Part shown: piece after piece, positions 62,301 to 64,000 of the stretch
How the letters are laid out: each line of letters opens with the position of its first letter
Position numbering within the stretch: position 1 is the stretch's first letter
Source of the DNA: Campylorhamphus procurvoides
Lineage: Eukaryota > Chordata > Aves > Passeriformes > Dendrocolaptidae
Direction of reading: 5' to 3'
DNA length: 64,000 bases
Assembly: GCA_013396655.1 (NCBI GenBank)
Contig: WBMV01004259.1
Coordinates: forward strand, 186,001-250,000
Notes under the pieces: model-generated
Database searches by the model: none
Told to the model about the DNA's origin: nothing
Seen by the model: only the letters and a program-made list of their open reading frames with translations
Translations under genes and position numbers: made by a program

Positions 62301-64000
62301 CCCCTGCGCATTCCTTTTTGGTCACATGATCATGATCCTACAGTGTGTTTTGACAGGATGAGTCAAAGTTACAAGAAGTGACTGTTTCAGGTTCCTCGGA
62401 CTTAAGTTGAAGGCTACAGAAAACCTCCAGTATGTAAAGCTAGCTCCTGCTAGAATAAAAAATACAAAACTATAACAAAGTCATTCCTGAAGAGACTGAA
62501 AATGCAAATCCTCAGTGGAAACACTAAATAACAGGTTGGAAACATACATCATAAACAACACGTGAATAACAGCAAAAAAGGGTTTTACACTCTGCTAGGG
62601 ATGAGCACAAGGGCTATGGCAGGTTTTATATTAAGGCACTACACAGCTGTAGATTTTAGCAATTCTTCTACTTTACTTTCAGAGTTTTGACGAAGTTGGT
62701 TTTTGTGTCACAGTTAAGGGATAAATCAATGAAGATGAAGAACACCCTTCTCTTTTAATGCCAAAACTACTGAAGGAGATTATTATTTTAACAATCAATA
62801 CGCTTCTCCATTGAATACATATTTATTTCAACAGTTCCTTGTCTTCTATCATTCTACTTTCTTACAGCTTATGAAAATTTGGTGTCACAACACATAAGCA
62901 TTGCAAAAACTACAGTCCTTTGTGAATCTAGCTAAAATATAGAGATTTTATTTCTTACTTCTTACTAAAAATAATTATTGACAAAGTTGCAAGGTTTGGG
63001 CTGTTTTCTTTAAGAGGAATTCCAGTAGTAGTAGTATAGTAGTATAAGACTAATTCATTATTTTTCTTCCTGTAAATAATACTTTAATTATCCTTCAAGT
63101 GTGAATGAATTCCCATCTATGTGGTTCAATACATGACTTCAGTTACTGAAATTCACTTTTTCTTCCTAGATTATTTCCTAGGTAAAAAAGCAAGACTACA
63201 ATTCTTGAAAGCTTGAGTTGTGATTTAGATTCCCACATTTATAATTCAATAGAACCAAAGCTTGAGTATTAAAAATTCTACTTTGCATCCAGGCTTGCTT
63301 TGTTGTTTACTCTGTAATTTTGGCAAATGAATATGAAAAGTCTAATTCGGTGGCTTATTGCACTCACTTTTCATTTTGTTTTTTGGATGTGAGCTATATG
63401 AAACATGGCCAATAGATAAGCAGATAAAAAAAACTGAGAAAAAATTTGCTGAGGTTTTTTGAGCTTTGTTTATTATAAGAAACTTACCTCTTGGTAATTC
63501 TGTTTCTGTTCAAGTAAACATTACATTCATCCTCAGAGATAAAAATATAAATATTCTGTGGAGAAAGGAGAATCTATCTGTATTTCTGTGTGCATATTAC
63601 AAGGCTATCTCTCATTGTTGTACTCAACAGCAGCTTTCATGTACTAAAAGTTATGGGTTTACTGTAAGGTTAGGGTACTGAAATCTTACGATGATGTTTT
63701 TTGGTTGGTTTTAGTTTTTAAGAACGGCAACTGTAATTCTTATTTCTGACTTGTACTGCCTGGACAAGTCTTGTGTACTCTGTTATTGACCATTGTTTCC
63801 CTGAGGTTTTGAATTCTTTCTATCAGTGTTGTGTCACAGGTTGCCTCTGATCCAGTAAACTTGCTTTCTGAAGATTCGAATTCTTTCACAAGAAATGACC
63901 ACAGGCTCTGACAAGGACAGTTTTATTGTGTGGGAGGCATAGGACTATCACATTCAAGCTCTAATGGAGAGGCAATTACTTTCCTTTTACACACTGGTCC
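59304..64000. other. AT-rich non-coding DNA, no gene recognised
   Basis: About 4.7 kb to the window end. A slightly GC-richer stretch near 59700-59830 has no recognised coding or repeat content. Short A-runs (60461-60475), an A/C tract (60716-60736) and a 10-bp inverted repeat (60185-60205) are present. The final 200 bp could begin another element but I cannot identify it. Confidence 0.5.
60185..60205. repeat. Perfect 10-bp inverted repeat with one central base
   Basis: ATCTTCAGTT (60185-60194) and AACTGAAGAT (60196-60205) are exact reverse complements around a single G. Confidence 0.95.

Overview
This window looks like AT-rich, gene-poor DNA from a bird. The case for Aves is the repeat content. 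Several CR1 non-LTR retrotransposon copies carry the avian-type 3' end (short ATTCTRTG-like tail repeats after a conserved 3' UTR), and there are solo LTRs of avian endogenous retrovirus (ERVL-, ERVK- and unclassified) type. I recognise no host protein-coding exon, tRNA, rRNA, CRISPR array or prokaryotic feature. The many short ORFs are chance ORFs, simple-repeat translations, or pieces or antisense shadows of retroelements. The window is best read as intergenic or deep intronic vertebrate DNA.

Layout. 1-5.1 kb: AT-rich sequence with a pure 161-nt polypyrimidine tract (140-300). 5.10-7.06 kb: an old minus-strand CR1 that keeps, in order, remnants of the ORF1 esterase, the ORF2 endonuclease, the endonuclease-RT linker and the 3' end, with the RT core deleted. 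9.06-9.83 kb: an ERVL-type solo LTR with a perfect hairpin at its TATA-like region. 11.96-14.03 kb: a CR1 tail followed by two LTRs. 14-24.5 kb: mostly unrecognised AT-rich DNA with microsatellites. 24.4-26.4 and 36.7-37.4 kb: two members of one LTR-like repeat family. 26.9-27.1 and 32.8-33.2 kb: CR1 fragments. 30.5-31.1 and 44.3-44.9 kb: two more members of the LTR family seen at 12.4 kb. 35.1-36.2 and 40.5-40.8 kb: TATA-bearing LTR pieces, one followed by an ERVK-like LTR with internal tandem repeats. 48.65-50.43 kb: a minus-strand CR1 split by a nested GC-rich LTR. 52.3-54.66 kb: a plus-strand CR1 whose middle 714 bp appears twice in perfect copy around a single N. 54.7-64 kb: AT-rich unrecognised DNA with A/C-only strand tracts.

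Nothing here forms an operon or a working gene system. The elements are dead retroelement copies. The RT, endonuclease and esterase remnants are genuine protein fossils with stops, frameshifts or deletions. I found no convincing new biological system. The points most worth checking are the exact duplication around the N (probably an assembly artefact), the collinear CR1 with an ORF1 fossil, the excess of perfect 12-bp hairpins, and the strand-asymmetric A/C tracts with a G4-like minus strand. Family names rest on remembered avian repeat sequences, not on a database search.
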